DNA of 42,694 bases from Mucilaginibacter sp. (GCF_025362475.1 NZ_JANYGH010000044.1:1-42694); one strand, 5' to 3'. Positions 7,567 to 16,196 are shown, counted from the first letter of the stretch. The notes: generated from the sequence alone by a model not told the origin. A program made the numbers and translations.

Positions 7567-9474
7567 TTATTCACCTTTAGTCTCACCGCTCACTATTCCT
7601 CCACTCACGCCGCCACCTTCATTAACGCGCTGTAACTTTTTCAACATTTCGCTGCCTATCAGGGCATCTATCATACCGTTGCCGCCGCCGTCTTTGCCGC
7701 TTACCAGTATTTCGGGTACTAACTTAATACCATTGCTGGCAAGGGCCTCGGCTACACGTACAATGGCGTATTGTTCGGTACCCATAGCTTCGGTTTTTTG
7801 TTTGGTTACTTCGGCTTCGGCCATACCTATGGCTTTTATTTTGGCACCTTCGGCCAAACCATTCACCTCTGTCGCGTTGGCATCGGCCTTGGCGTTTACG
7901 GTTTTGGCTTCTGCATCTGCTTTAGCTATCGTGATCCTCACTTCGGCATCAGCCTTAGCGTTAATAGTTTTGGCTTCGGCCTCACCACGTGATGCGGCAA
8001 CCCTTGAAGCGGCCATCTGGGTATTTATCTCTACCTGGCGGGTCGATTTTACAACCTCTGGCTGCATATCGGCGCCAGCCCTGGCACTTTCAAATTCCTT
8101 ACGCTCAATTTGCGCATGGCGTTGTATCTCGTAAGTAACTTTTTCCTGTTCGGCTATTTTACGGTCGGTTAAGGTTTTCATTAAAGCTGCAGGTGGCACT
8201 ATGTCACCTATCAATGTATCCACGCCTACCACGTTGTAAGAGGACAATACTGTACTGATGTGTTCCTTAGCATCATTTTGCCTATCTATACGATTGGCCA
8301 AAAAGCCAATCACATCACTCTTTTGCGCCGAGTTACGGAAATAGTTGGCAATAGTTGGTTCCAATACCTGCGATACCAGGTTTTTCATTTTACCAAACCG
8401 GGCTATTACTTTCGGAGCCTCGTTACGCGGTACGTGTATGATCTGTGACACATCCAGATTGAATGTAAAACCATCGCTTGATCTTACCGTAATGGTACAC
8501 AGGTTTTTATCCAGTTCATGCGCTTCGGTACGGCTATCGGCCCAGTTTAATACAATGTTGGTAGTAGGCACAATTTCAACCGCGTGGGTATAAATGTTAA
8601 CCGGGTGCTTACCGGGGTCAAGTGGCTCGTCCCAAACACCCTTTTGGTTCCGTTTAACAATGTTACCATGCTTAAAGGCATCGCCGCTGGTATCCTTACC
8701 TTCTGGCCCAACAAAGGAGTTAACTACACCCACATAACCAATCGGGATGTAGATCATATCTACCTGTTCCACCAATACAAACCATGGGTTAAGGTAATAA
8801 GTACCCGCCAAAATTACATCCTCCTGCAAACCCTTACGGCCGCCGGCATTAATAAATGCAATAGGGTCCTGGTAGTTTTTATGGCCTTCAACAGAGTAGC
8901 CCGCAATTTCGCCTTTTGCCAAAGGTTCACCATCAAGGGTGGTAATAATACCCACCTTGTTTTCCTGGATCTGCGTAATAGGCACCATCACAATCTCGAA
9001 CAAAAAGGTATTGATACGGTAACTACCCGGTGTAAGGAAGGCAGCCTGCGGGCCTTTTTGACCATTGTTATCCAAAAACGCTATCGCATCCTGGAACTTA
9101 TCGCAGTTTACCGGTTTACCCAGCACACGGCCGGTATCAAACGGGGCACCATCCTTTGCCTTTACCAGCCCAAGCTTATTTTGTTCAATAATTGTAAACG
9201 ACTCCATGGTAATCCCATACTGCCACGGCCACATCCCCCAGTATAAACCCGGCGCAAGTGCTTTAGCCTGCATACCGGCCTCGCCGTTGGTAGCAATGAT
9301 ACGTCCATCGGGCAAGCGCATTTTTCCCGAAAGGGTAAACTTTTTAACCACCAGGCCAATACGGTCATCGGGTACTATCACCATACCAAAAAACACCCGT
9401 AAAACAAACTTGTACATTACAAGCACCAAAATTACAGGCACAGCATAAAATAACATCACAATTGATTTGTCCAT
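7567..9474 (-). CDS. Large SPFH/flotillin-like protein with N-terminal repeats
   Basis: A 635-residue protein with an N-terminal membrane helix (about 6-30). Residues 38-95, 98-168 and 171-244 look like successive copies of one beta-rich unit; QNKLGLVKAKDGAPF ... PGSYRINTFLFEIVMVPI and ENKVGIITTLDGEPL ... AGTYYLNPWFVLVEQVDM align clearly. An SPFH-like domain follows (about 290-450), then an Ala/Lys/Glu-rich helical region (about 480-575) with repeated NAKADAE-like units, and a Gly-rich tail. SPFH proteins assemble into large membrane-associated cages. Repeats, then SPFH-like domain, then long Ala-rich helix is also the layout of eukaryotic major vault protein; that comparison is inference. 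No NfeD-type protease gene is adjacent. Confidence 0.88.
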   Translation of the reverse strand: MDKSIVMLFYAVPVILVLVMYKFVLRVFFGMVIVPDDRIGLVVKKFTLSGKMRLPDGRIIATNGEAGMQAKALAPGLYWGMWPWQYGITMESFTIIEQNKLGLVKAKDGAPFDTGRVLGKPVNCDKFQDAIAFLDNNGQKGPQAAFLTPGSYRINTFLFEIVMVPITQIQENKVGIITTLDGEPLAKGEIAGYSVEGHKNYQDPIAFINAGGRKGLQEDVILAGTYYLNPWFVLVEQVDMIYIPIGYVGVVNSFVGPEGKDTSGDAFKHGNIVKRNQKGVWDEPLDPGKHPVNIYTHAVEIVPTTNIVLNWADSRTEAHELDKNLCTITVRSSDGFTFNLDVSQIIHVPRNEAPKVIARFGKMKNLVSQVLEPTIANYFRNSAQKSDVIGFLANRIDRQNDAKEHISTVLSSYNVVGVDTLIGDIVPPAALMKTLTDRKIAEQEKVTYEIQRHAQIERKEFESARAGADMQPEVVKSTRQVEINTQMAASRVAASRGEAEAKTINAKADAEVRITIAKADAEAKTVNAKADANATEVNGLAEGAKIKAIGMAEAEVTKQKTEAMGTEQYAIVRVAEALASNGIKLVPEILVSGKDGGGNGMIDALIGSEMLKKLQRVNEGGGVSGGIVSGETKGE

Positions 9475-9901
9475 TTTTTTAAAAGATTTAAATATTTGAT
9501 TTTTTTAACGGAACCCTTAAGGTGCGGGTCCTCACAATACTTAATAGCATACCTTTTGGAAGGGAGTCCTTGGCTATTTAGTGTCATTTAGACAGTTACG
9601 GTTATAGGTTGTTACAACAATTTTAAAAATTATTTTTTGACCGTTGATGGTTTACCACTAATTTATTTTTGCGCTCTAAGTTCGTCTGAACTGGAATTTG
9701 TGTAATTAATTGATAGACAGGATTTTCATCCTTTGCTTGTATCATCATCATCGATGTTCAAAAAAATTTTTAATTCCATCCCAACGCGCCGATATATATA
9801 TACTGCAATCGTACTTGAACGCCTGACTTAACCCCTGCCTCCCATTCTCCGAGAAAGGAACCGCACATTGCCCCTGTCTTTTTTATTTCTTCCTAACACC
9901 T
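9475..9901 (+). other. Intergenic region with a possible promoter
   Basis: This is an AT-rich spacer upstream of the divergent SPFH gene and the small ORFs that follow. A Bacteroidota -7-like box TATTTTTG lies at 9664-9671 with TTG triplets at 9637-9639 and 9644-9646. If used, it would give a 5' leader of over 200 bases. No RNA gene or riboswitch is recognised. Confidence 0.3.
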
Positions 9902-10042
9902 ATGGTATCCTCACAAGCAACCATTCCCAACTTTCACAACACTACTCATCGTCAATACTTTAACAAGCCGACCAATTCTAAAAAAAACAATTCCCGATCC
10001 CAATGGGTTGATATAGCTAATACCTTTCTATATAATATCTAA
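9902..10042 (+). CDS. Possible small protein of 46 residues
   Basis: ATG at 9902 to TAA at 10042, encoding a polar, Asn/Ser/Thr-rich peptide with Trp35 and the C-terminus ANTFLYNI. No family is recognised. It ends 12 bp before the next small ORF. No ribosome-binding signal is seen, which is normal for the phylum. It could be chance. Confidence 0.3.
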   Translation: MVSSQATIPNFHNTTHRQYFNKPTNSKKNNSRSQWVDIANTFLYNI

Positions 10043-10054
10043 AGCACAACTATC

Positions 10055-10213
10055 ATGTCCATATTAACATCAAAAAATAAAACAGACGGCTCAAAATCAA
10101 CAGAAAGCAGCAGACCTGCCAGCAAAGAACTTAAAACCGATTTCCCGATGAGTGAAAAAGACGAGCTAAAAAAAGCCGAAGAACAGATGAGAAAACGCGC
10201 AAAAGGCAAGTAG
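10055..10213 (+). CDS. Small lysine-rich hypothetical protein of 52 residues
   Basis: ATG at 10055 to TAG at 10213. The product is hydrophilic: a Ser/Thr/Lys-rich first half, then SEKDELKKAEEQMRKRAKGK, which should be a charged helix. It has no cysteine and no membrane segment. Its composition resembles small basic nucleic-acid-associated or stress proteins, but no family is recognised. The lipoprotein gene follows 54 bp downstream. Confidence 0.5.
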   Translation: MSILTSKNKTDGSKSTESSRPASKELKTDFPMSEKDELKKAEEQMRKRAKGK

Positions 10214-10267
10214 TTTTGTTTTTAATTTTAAAGGCAATTGCATAGCTTGGCTAAAATATTACCTGTC

Positions 10268-10675
10268 ATGATTAAACATAGCATTTTACTATTAGCCGTT
10301 GCACTGTTCCTGCTAACATCATGCAAGCCATCGGTTAGCGTTACAACCCTTACCGGCAAATGGAAATACGTAAAGATTGAACACCCCAATGCCAGTCCGC
10401 CGGATACTATGAAAAAGGCCGACCTGGATGAGGTTGTCCCTTATATTCAATTTACCCCCGAAATGAAATTCCTGATTGTATGGGGTGGTAAATTCCTGGC
10501 GCACGGCAGTTTTACCCTTAATGGCAGCAATATGAACATAACAGAAGTGCTACCCGACGGTAAAACACGCAGTTATGTTTTCACCGTATCGGAGTTAACA
10601 GAAAGCAAAATTGTTTTTGAAACCATAGGTGTAGATGGCTCGAAGGTAACTGCGTTACGGGCGAGTAAGTTTTAG
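10268..10675 (+). CDS. Lipocalin-like lipoprotein
   Basis: A 135-residue lipoprotein. The signal peptide ends in a lipobox LLTSC with Cys19 as the lipidated residue. The frame is open from a TTG at 10238, but the ATG at 10268 gives the proper signal peptide. The mature part (TLTGKWKYVKIEH ... YIQFTPEMKFLIVWGGKFLA, then HGSFTLNGSNMNITEV) fits the small lipocalin-like proteins common in Bacteroidota, a beta-barrel of about 110 residues. Ligand unknown. A repeat-rich region follows it. Confidence 0.8.
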   Translation: MIKHSILLLAVALFLLTSCKPSVSVTTLTGKWKYVKIEHPNASPPDTMKKADLDEVVPYIQFTPEMKFLIVWGGKFLAHGSFTLNGSNMNITEVLPDGKTRSYVFTVSELTESKIVFETIGVDGSKVTALRASKF

Positions 10676-10755
10676 TACTGTTGCGGGGAGCGGGGGACGA
10701 GTTGCGGGGTTCGGGTTGCGGGGTTGGTGTAGTTAAAGTAAATGAAGTTATGCCC

Positions 10756-10887
10756 CCCGCTGTTTGTGTCCTCACAAACAGCTTGCACAATTAACATGGT
10801 AGCAGCAGTTTCCACCCGCTGTTTGTGTCCTCACAAACAGCTTGCACAATTAACGTGGTAGCAGCAGTTTGTGGGGACACAAACTGC
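10756..10887 (+). repeat. Tandem 59-bp repeat with three hairpins
   Basis: Two 59-bp units (10756-10814 and 10815-about 10870) are nearly identical. Each contains GCTGTTTGTG-TCCT-CACAAACAGC, a perfect 10-bp stem with a 4-nt loop (10759-10782, 10818-10841). A third hairpin, GCAGTTTGTG-GGGA-CACAAACTGC, at 10864-10887 is a one-base-pair variant with the loop of the opposite strand. The rest of 10676-11140 holds short gttgcgggg repeats (about 10680-10725) and no gene. Confidence 0.8.
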
Positions 10888-10965
10888 GGGAATAGAACCC
10901 AAACCACGGAAATAGCATACCACTTGCAAACTTGCCCGGTATGTTGAATAACTTGTCCTATGGGG

Positions 10966-10984
10966 TGCCGAAACAAGTTCGGCA
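10966..10984. repeat. REP-like hairpin TGCCGAA/TTCGGCA
   Basis: A 7-bp perfect stem with a 5-nt loop, followed by tgac. The reverse strand reads GTCATGCCGAACTTGTTTCGG, cited here as its 5' part GTCATGCCGAACTTGTTTC, a motif I recall as dispersed in many Bacteroidota genomes. Single copy in this window. Confidence 0.5.
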
Positions 10985-11140
10985 TGACTCCTTAGGTATT
11001 AAAAGTCCCTCGTCCAAAAACTGCGTAACCACTCAACTAAGTTAATCCTTGCTCCTTCGTCCAAAAATCCTTGCTCCAAAAATCTCTAAAAAAAGGTGAT
11101 ATAACTTCCTTAACTTGCACATAGTAATAAACAGTAAACA

Positions 11141-11686
11141 ATGGATGCGGTTAAATTACAGGAACAGGCGGCAAAAAGGCAGGAGCTTTTTATAGCCTTA
11201 TATCAAAAAGTTTTCCCGGCTGTGGCGAAGTATGTATCCCGCTGCGGCGGATCATTTGATGAGGCTAAGGATGTTTTCCAGGATGCCTTGCTCAGTTACT
11301 ACGAAAAAACAGCTTCTGCCGGCTTAGCCATAAACAACAGCGATGGTGCCTACATTTACGGCACCGCAAGATACCTGTGGCTCAAACACTATAAAGAGGG
11401 CAGCCAAACATCGCCTCTGAATGAAGCTGAGATAGCCAACTCTGCTGCCGAAATTGTATCCATACCCGATGAACATAAGTTGCTTCGTTTTTTAGAAACC
11501 GCCGGTAAGCGCTGTATGGAGTTACTCCGCTCCTTTTATTACGATAAATTACCGATGACGGAGGTGGCAGCAACATTCGGTTTTTCGGGCGTGCGCTCGG
11601 CAACTGTGCAGAAATACAAATGCATCGAAAAAGTGAGGGAAACGGTTAAACAAAAAGCATTAACGTATGAGGACTTCCTTAAATAA
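11141..11686 (+). CDS. ECF-type RNA polymerase sigma factor
   Basis: A 181-residue sigma-70 family protein of extracytoplasmic-function type with only regions 2 and 4. Region 2 is visible as VAKYVSRCGGSFDEAKDVFQ, then DALLSYYEK (about 28-57), and region 4 as CMELLRSFYYDKLPMTEVAA (about 124-143) continuing as a helix-turn-helix to about 168. It directs RNA polymerase to a stress regulon not identifiable here. The next gene overlaps its 3' end by 20 bp and ClpP follows, so the three are probably one transcript. The overlapping small protein is the best candidate for its anti-sigma partner. Confidence 0.9.
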   Translation: MDAVKLQEQAAKRQELFIALYQKVFPAVAKYVSRCGGSFDEAKDVFQDALLSYYEKTASAGLAINNSDGAYIYGTARYLWLKHYKEGSQTSPLNEAEIANSAAEIVSIPDEHKLLRFLETAGKRCMELLRSFYYDKLPMTEVAATFGFSGVRSATVQKYKCIEKVRETVKQKALTYEDFLK

Positions 11687-11939
11687 CATAGCGCAAACAG
11701 AAGCCCACCTGCTCAACAAGCAGCACCCCGGAGATGCGTTGCTGTTTGATGCCAGGCTGTTGCTGGATACTGATCTGCAGGCTAATGTATCAGCCCAAAA
11801 ACAGATTTATACTTTGGTGCAGCAATATGGCCGCAGGCAGCTAAAACAAGAGATAGAAGCTGTACATCAGCAATTATTCACTCAACCAGAACATCTGAGT
11901 TTCAAACAAAAAATAGCCCGCATATTTTTAAACATGTAA
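11667..11939 (+). CDS. Small protein, putative anti-sigma factor
   Basis: A 90-residue protein whose ATG lies inside the sigma gene (20-bp overlap), suggesting translational coupling. It is predicted mostly helical and has no transmembrane segment, so it would be soluble, unlike most anti-ECF factors. The C-terminus FKQKIARIFLNM is amphipathic and hydrophobic at the end, a feature often seen in proteolysis tags. No family is recognised; the anti-sigma role is inferred from overlap and position only. Confidence 0.65.
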   Translation: MRTSLNNIAQTEAHLLNKQHPGDALLFDARLLLDTDLQANVSAQKQIYTLVQQYGRRQLKQEIEAVHQQLFTQPEHLSFKQKIARIFLNM

Positions 11940-11969
11940 GGCAAAGCTTACCACAAAAACAACATTTTC

Positions 11970-12653
11970 ATGAATATCGATAAACAGGAATTCCGCAAAT
12001 ATGCGGTCATGCACCATGCTATTGCTGGTTCGCAGGTAGATAGCTATATCTCAGGGGTCGAAAAAAGTGCCTTGCCTACGGCCATGACGCCGTACATTAC
12101 CGAAGAGCGCGAAATGCGCGTAGCCCAAATGGATGTATTCTCGCGCCTAATGATGGACCGCATCATTTTCATGGGCCAGGCGGTTGATGATAATGTGGCC
12201 AACATTATACAGGCACAGCTACTTTTTCTGCAATCCACCGATGCCAAAAAAGATATCCAGATGTATATCAACTCACCGGGTGGCTCGGTATATGCAGGTT
12301 TGGGTATCTATGATACCATGCATTTCATCAGCCCCGATGTGGCAACCATTTGCACGGGGATGGCCCTATCCATGGGCGCAGTGCTGTTATGCGGAGGCGC
12401 AGCAGGCAAGCGTGCGGCCTTACGCCATTCCAGGGTGATGCTGCACCAGCCATCTGGCGGCGCGCAGGGTATGGCATCTGATATCGAGATTGCATCCCGC
12501 CAGGTACTCAAAATAAAGCAGGAACTATACGAGATCATTGCCAAACATAGCGGCCAGCCTTACGAAAAGGTTTACGAAGTATCAGACCGTGATTACTGGA
12601 TGATAGCTGACGAGGCTAAGGAATTTGGGATTATTGATGAGGTGTTGATGTAA
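11970..12653 (+). CDS. clpP: ClpP-family serine protease subunit
   Basis: A 227-residue ClpP peptidase. The catalytic triad is visible: Ser134 in GMALSMGAVLL, His159 in MLHQPSGG and Asp208 in SDRDYWMIADEA. Oligomer and oxyanion motifs YINSPGGSVYAGLGIYDTM and FGIID are standard. It would form a tetradecameric chamber fed by ClpX- or ClpC-type ATPases, none of which is encoded here. Some divergence from housekeeping ClpP (GMALS in place of GQAAS, and a longer N-terminus of about 40 residues) suggests a second, specialised paralogue. It lies 30 bp after the putative anti-sigma gene and is followed by a strong hairpin. Confidence 0.92.
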   Translation: MNIDKQEFRKYAVMHHAIAGSQVDSYISGVEKSALPTAMTPYITEEREMRVAQMDVFSRLMMDRIIFMGQAVDDNVANIIQAQLLFLQSTDAKKDIQMYINSPGGSVYAGLGIYDTMHFISPDVATICTGMALSMGAVLLCGGAAGKRAALRHSRVMLHQPSGGAQGMASDIEIASRQVLKIKQELYEIIAKHSGQPYEKVYEVSDRDYWMIADEAKEFGIIDEVLM

Positions 12654-12671
12654 ATAAAACTTTGACGGGGT

Positions 12672-12720
12672 TTGAAAAATCGGTGCTTTTATATTTAACT
12701 TTAATACACCGATTTTTCAA
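12672..12720 (+). terminator. Hairpin after clpP
   Basis: Arms ttgaaaaatcggtg (12672-12685) and caccgatttttcaa (12707-12720) are perfectly complementary over 14 bp around a 21-nt loop. The hairpin separates clpP from the dioxygenase gene 14 bp further on. Confidence 0.65.
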
Positions 12721-12734
12721 TTAAACCTACCGAA

Positions 12735-13397
12735 ATGAACCGTAGCCAATTTATCTCATTATTAGGTATCCCTTTTTTTGCAGGCCTTTTTTCTTCAACA
12801 AAAAACAACCCTGTAAAAGATCTTTTAACAGATTGCGACGATCCTATCACCCCGCCCGTACCGGAAGGCCCTTACTATAAAAATGAAAAATTAAATCGTG
12901 CAAATATTGTGGAGCGTAAAGCAGGTACGCCGGTAAAATATATTTTCATGGTTGAGGATAAGCATTGCAAACCCATTAAAGGCGCTATTGTAGATATCTG
13001 GCAGTGCGATAGTGAAGGTCATTACTCGGATTTTAAAGCAGAAAACACATTAAATGAAACCTGGTTAAGAGGTTACCAGGTAACGGATGACAAGGGTAAA
13101 TGCGAGTTTACATCCATATTCCCTGGTTGGTATACCAACCGCTTAACGCATCTGCACGCCAAAGTTCACATCAATGGTGAAACAGTGCTTACTACCAACC
13201 TATTTTTTGATAAAAAAGTCGAAAATACGATCCACAAACAACCACTATATCCTAAAGGGCCCAACCCCACAACAATTACCGAAGATTACGAATTAAGGGT
13301 GGATAAGGACACAAAAAGACACGATACCCTTATCATGAATATAACAGCCAATAAAAAAGGAGAATTAACGGGATATTATAAAGTAAGCGTGGCTTAA
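12735..13397 (+). CDS. Intradiol ring-cleavage dioxygenase family protein
   Basis: A 220-residue protein of the non-haem Fe(III) intradiol dioxygenase fold (catechol/protocatechuate 1,2-/3,4-dioxygenases). The likely iron ligands are Tyr97 in CDSEGHYS, Tyr133 in PGWYTNR, His139 and His141 in THLHAKV. VDIWQCDSEGHYS and GYQVTDDKGKCEFTSIFPGW are family hallmarks. The N-terminus (MNRSQFISLLGIPFFAGLF) looks like a signal sequence or anchor, so the enzyme may be exported. No ring-cleavage pathway genes are nearby, so an aromatic substrate from plant or soil material is possible but unproven. Confidence 0.88.
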   Translation: MNRSQFISLLGIPFFAGLFSSTKNNPVKDLLTDCDDPITPPVPEGPYYKNEKLNRANIVERKAGTPVKYIFMVEDKHCKPIKGAIVDIWQCDSEGHYSDFKAENTLNETWLRGYQVTDDKGKCEFTSIFPGWYTNRLTHLHAKVHINGETVLTTNLFFDKKVENTIHKQPLYPKGPNPTTITEDYELRVDKDTKRHDTLIMNITANKKGELTGYYKVSVA

Positions 13398-13427
13398 TGA
13401 CGTAAACAACATTTTTCGCGTTTTACA

Positions 13428-14654
13428 TCAGTGACTAACTACAACCGCACCTGCCACAGCTTCCACCTTGTTCTTAATAAACCTTCTGCCAATAACCAAT
13501 ACCAGCAAAGCCACTATGGATGATGCGGCCATTACCCCTGCCATCGGCAAAGTGGTTTGGCTTTTTATCAGCGTAACGCCAACAGATGCCAATGAGCCCA
13601 CAGCCATTTGAAACGCTCCTAAAAGCGCCGAAGCGGAGCCTGCATTTTTAGTAAATGGAGCAAGCGATAGTGCCGATGTATTGGGGCTGCAAATACCTAC
13701 ACAGCATAAAACTCCAAATATCATAACAATTGCGCCCCCCATGCCGAACCAGCCATTAAAGGAACCTATTAAAAACACTACCGAAATAACAACCATACAA
13801 ATCAAAAATGCATTTACCAGTTGTTCGCTGCTGTATCTCCTCACCAGCATACTGTTTACCTGGCTGGAGCCTATAAACCCAACCGACAGCCCCGCGAAGA
13901 TCCAGCCAAAGGATTTCTGACTTACTTTAAACACTTCTATAAACACAATGGGCGATGAGGCAACATAGGCAAACAAACCTGCAAATGCAAAGGCACCGCT
14001 TATGGCGTAGGTAAAAAATTGCGGATTTTTCATTACTTCCCAAAAGTTGGTGATGATAGGTTTGGGTTTTAGGGAAAATGAGGGATCGGGCTGATAGCTT
14101 TCCGGTAAAAAGAATATAACGGCCAGCAATATTAACACGGCTATAATGGTTAAGATTAAAAAGATCACCTGCCACTCAAATGCCGCTGTTATATAGCTGC
14201 CCACAGTTGGTGCAACCATGGGCGAAGCCCCAAGCACCAAAATAAGCAAGGCAAATACCTTTGCATTGTCTTTTACCGGGAACAGATCACGTACCATGGT
14301 CATGGAGGCCACCCCTGCCGCGCAACTGCCCACCGCCTGGAAAAAACGCATAATGATCAGCATCTCCAGTGAGGTGGAAAAGAAACAGCCTATAGATGTT
14401 ACGATGTACAGGCATAAACCAAAATATAAAGGCTTTTTGCGCCCGTACCTATCCAGCAAAGGGCCATATAATAACTGCCCGGCAGATATGCCTATAAAAA
14501 AGCTGGAAAGAGATAGCGCCACCTGATCAGTACTGGTATGCAGATATTTTGCTATCGCCTTAAAACCAGGCAGGTACATATCTATTGAAAAAGGTCCTAA
14601 CGCGGTGAGCGAACCTAATATGAGGATTAAAAAAAAGTATCGTTTTTTGGTCAT
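13428..14654 (-). CDS. Bcr/CflA-type MFS drug exporter
   Basis: A 408-residue inner-membrane transporter of the major facilitator superfamily with 12 predicted membrane helices. The first-loop motif GPLLDRYGRKKPL and the antiporter motif in helix 5 (LGASPMVAPTVGSYI) are typical of the proton-coupled drug exporters in the Bcr/CflA subfamily. The opening GPFSIDMYLPGF is also typical of that subfamily. The exported drug or metabolite is unknown. It converges on the dioxygenase gene with only 30 bp between stops, and no terminator is evident in that space. Confidence 0.9.
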   Translation of the reverse strand: MTKKRYFFLILILGSLTALGPFSIDMYLPGFKAIAKYLHTSTDQVALSLSSFFIGISAGQLLYGPLLDRYGRKKPLYFGLCLYIVTSIGCFFSTSLEMLIIMRFFQAVGSCAAGVASMTMVRDLFPVKDNAKVFALLILVLGASPMVAPTVGSYITAAFEWQVIFLILTIIAVLILLAVIFFLPESYQPDPSFSLKPKPIITNFWEVMKNPQFFTYAISGAFAFAGLFAYVASSPIVFIEVFKVSQKSFGWIFAGLSVGFIGSSQVNSMLVRRYSSEQLVNAFLICMVVISVVFLIGSFNGWFGMGGAIVMIFGVLCCVGICSPNTSALSLAPFTKNAGSASALLGAFQMAVGSLASVGVTLIKSQTTLPMAGVMAASSIVALLVLVIGRRFIKNKVEAVAGAVVVSH

Positions 14655-14761
14655 ATGCTGTTAGTCGATGATCGATTGACCATGGTCAACGGATTTTAAG
14701 GGTATTAAAATTACGGGCCAAAGATACCACTAACAATGGACTATTGCCCATTGCCCCCGAC

Positions 14762-15991
14762 TTAAAAAGTTTCGCCCAGGTTGAGGTTTATGGAGGAGTA
14801 GTTGCGGCTTACCCCATAATCGAGGCTAATATTTGTGCCTGCTTTTTTGTTGAATTTAAACCTTAACCCCGAGCCGGCGGCCGGGTGCCAAAAGGTAAAT
14901 TTCATATTATCGGGCTCGGTAACGGAGTTTACGTTTGCAAATAAAACAAAGCCTAACAAGCCATTGCGGGTAATATCGCGGCGGTATTCTGTTTCAAAAT
15001 AGGCAAGGCGCTGGCCCCGGTAGCGGTTCTGTTTAAATCCCCGGCCCGATCGCTGGTAAGGCTCCCAACCCAGGCTGGGCAGGTTGAGGTAGGGCGTTCC
15101 GGGCGTAAGCGATGTCCAATAGTACGACCAGAATGCCAGCACATTTTTAGGTCCCGAATTGGTTAGCGAAACGTACTTACGCACATCAATATATAATGAC
15201 TGCCAGTTGGTATTGCTACCCAGCAACCTGGTATTAAACCGGTATGATATATTGGCGTAAGCCCCGGGCAATGGATTGATTGAGTTTTTGCGGGTATCAT
15301 ACAATAAATTCAGCGTAGCCCCGGATGAGAAAACATCCTGGTTTGTAGCTGTGCCATATTTATAATTGGTAAAGTTGCTAAGCGTATTGTCGCCCTGGCT
15401 TTCAATATCTACATAGTAATCCAGGTTATAACCTACACCCCCGTAAAAATATGGCTTTATTTTTTTTAGCACTGTTTGGTAAAAACGCACGTAGTTGTAG
15501 TTAACCAAAAACTTATGGCCTTCTGGCGCATTGCCACCCAGGCCCCAGGTGAACTGTGGGTAAACCAGCAAACGGGTATCGCCTGTTATGTTCCATTGGT
15601 TATTATTAAGCCATATATTTGATCTGATAGGCAAACCATAGCGGCCTTTTAAATTAAAATAAGGCGTAAATACAAAACTGGATAGATTGGTTGTTGCCGG
15701 ATCGCCAAGATAAAAACCGGCTGTGGTGGAAGTGAACAAAGCCCTCCCGCCGCTTCGCCCGTCTGATGCGGATATGGGTAAAATAGAAAAATAGAACTTC
15801 TTTTTCTCAACGGTTGATACCTTTCTGGGCTTAATATTAAACACCGATCTGAAAATATCTATCAGGTCTCTTTGTGCAATAGTATCCGTTTTGCTTTTAA
15901 GGGTATCGGCAATGGGAATGGGAATGGCGTTTTGTGCCATCACAACGTAGGGAATTGAACAAAATAATAATACTATAAACGCTTTACCCAT
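14762..15991 (-). CDS. BamA/TamA-like outer-membrane surface antigen
   Basis: A 409-residue outer-membrane protein with a signal peptide (1-19, ending VMAQ), a short periplasmic linker and a 16-strand-type Omp85 barrel domain from about residue 65. The loop-6 motif appears as GRGFKQNRYRGQ and the last strand ends in the aromatic beta-signal NLGETF. There are no POTRA repeats, so it is not BamA itself; patatin-less or POTRA-less members of this family are common in Bacteroidota and mostly uncharacterised. It likely inserts or transports something across the outer membrane. No linked partner. Confidence 0.85.
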   Translation of the reverse strand: MGKAFIVLLFCSIPYVVMAQNAIPIPIADTLKSKTDTIAQRDLIDIFRSVFNIKPRKVSTVEKKKFYFSILPISASDGRSGGRALFTSTTAGFYLGDPATTNLSSFVFTPYFNLKGRYGLPIRSNIWLNNNQWNITGDTRLLVYPQFTWGLGGNAPEGHKFLVNYNYVRFYQTVLKKIKPYFYGGVGYNLDYYVDIESQGDNTLSNFTNYKYGTATNQDVFSSGATLNLLYDTRKNSINPLPGAYANISYRFNTRLLGSNTNWQSLYIDVRKYVSLTNSGPKNVLAFWSYYWTSLTPGTPYLNLPSLGWEPYQRSGRGFKQNRYRGQRLAYFETEYRRDITRNGLLGFVLFANVNSVTEPDNMKFTFWHPAAGSGLRFKFNKKAGTNISLDYGVSRNYSSINLNLGETF

Positions 15992-16134
15992 TATATATTA
16001 AACGGAATACTTAAATATGCTGTTTGGTGTTTTTTAATAATTTACTCAATACTTTAACGAATAATTTGATTGTTAAGCATTTAATGAAACTTATTCCTTA
16101 TGCCCCCATTTATGCGGTGGAGCCTTAAGATAGC

Positions 16135-16170
16135 AAGAAAAAGCCCGCGATTGAAATAACCGCAGGCTTA
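16135..16170 (-). terminator. Terminator of the glycine-zipper gene
   Basis: On the minus strand, agcctgcg and cgcgggct pair with one mismatch around a short loop, followed by TTTTTC. It sits 27 bp below the gene's stop. Confidence 0.6.
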
Positions 16171-16196
16171 TTAAGTTATTTTAACTTTTTTTAACC

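Noticed and set aside
8584..9246. A 220-codon plus-strand frame opposite the SPFH gene
   Set aside because: It has no recognisable motifs and is explained as a shadow of the minus-strand gene, whose protein has clear domains.
10756..10887. CRISPR array
   Set aside because: Only two units with a third variant, no unique spacers of regular length and no cas genes.
10581..10985. Two minus-strand frames across the 59-bp repeat region
   Set aside because: They are produced by the hairpin repeats and low-complexity sequence; no start context or homology.
12735..13397. Twin-arginine signal on the dioxygenase
   Set aside because: The N-terminus has only one arginine (MNRSQF), so a Tat motif is not supported, though export by another route is possible.
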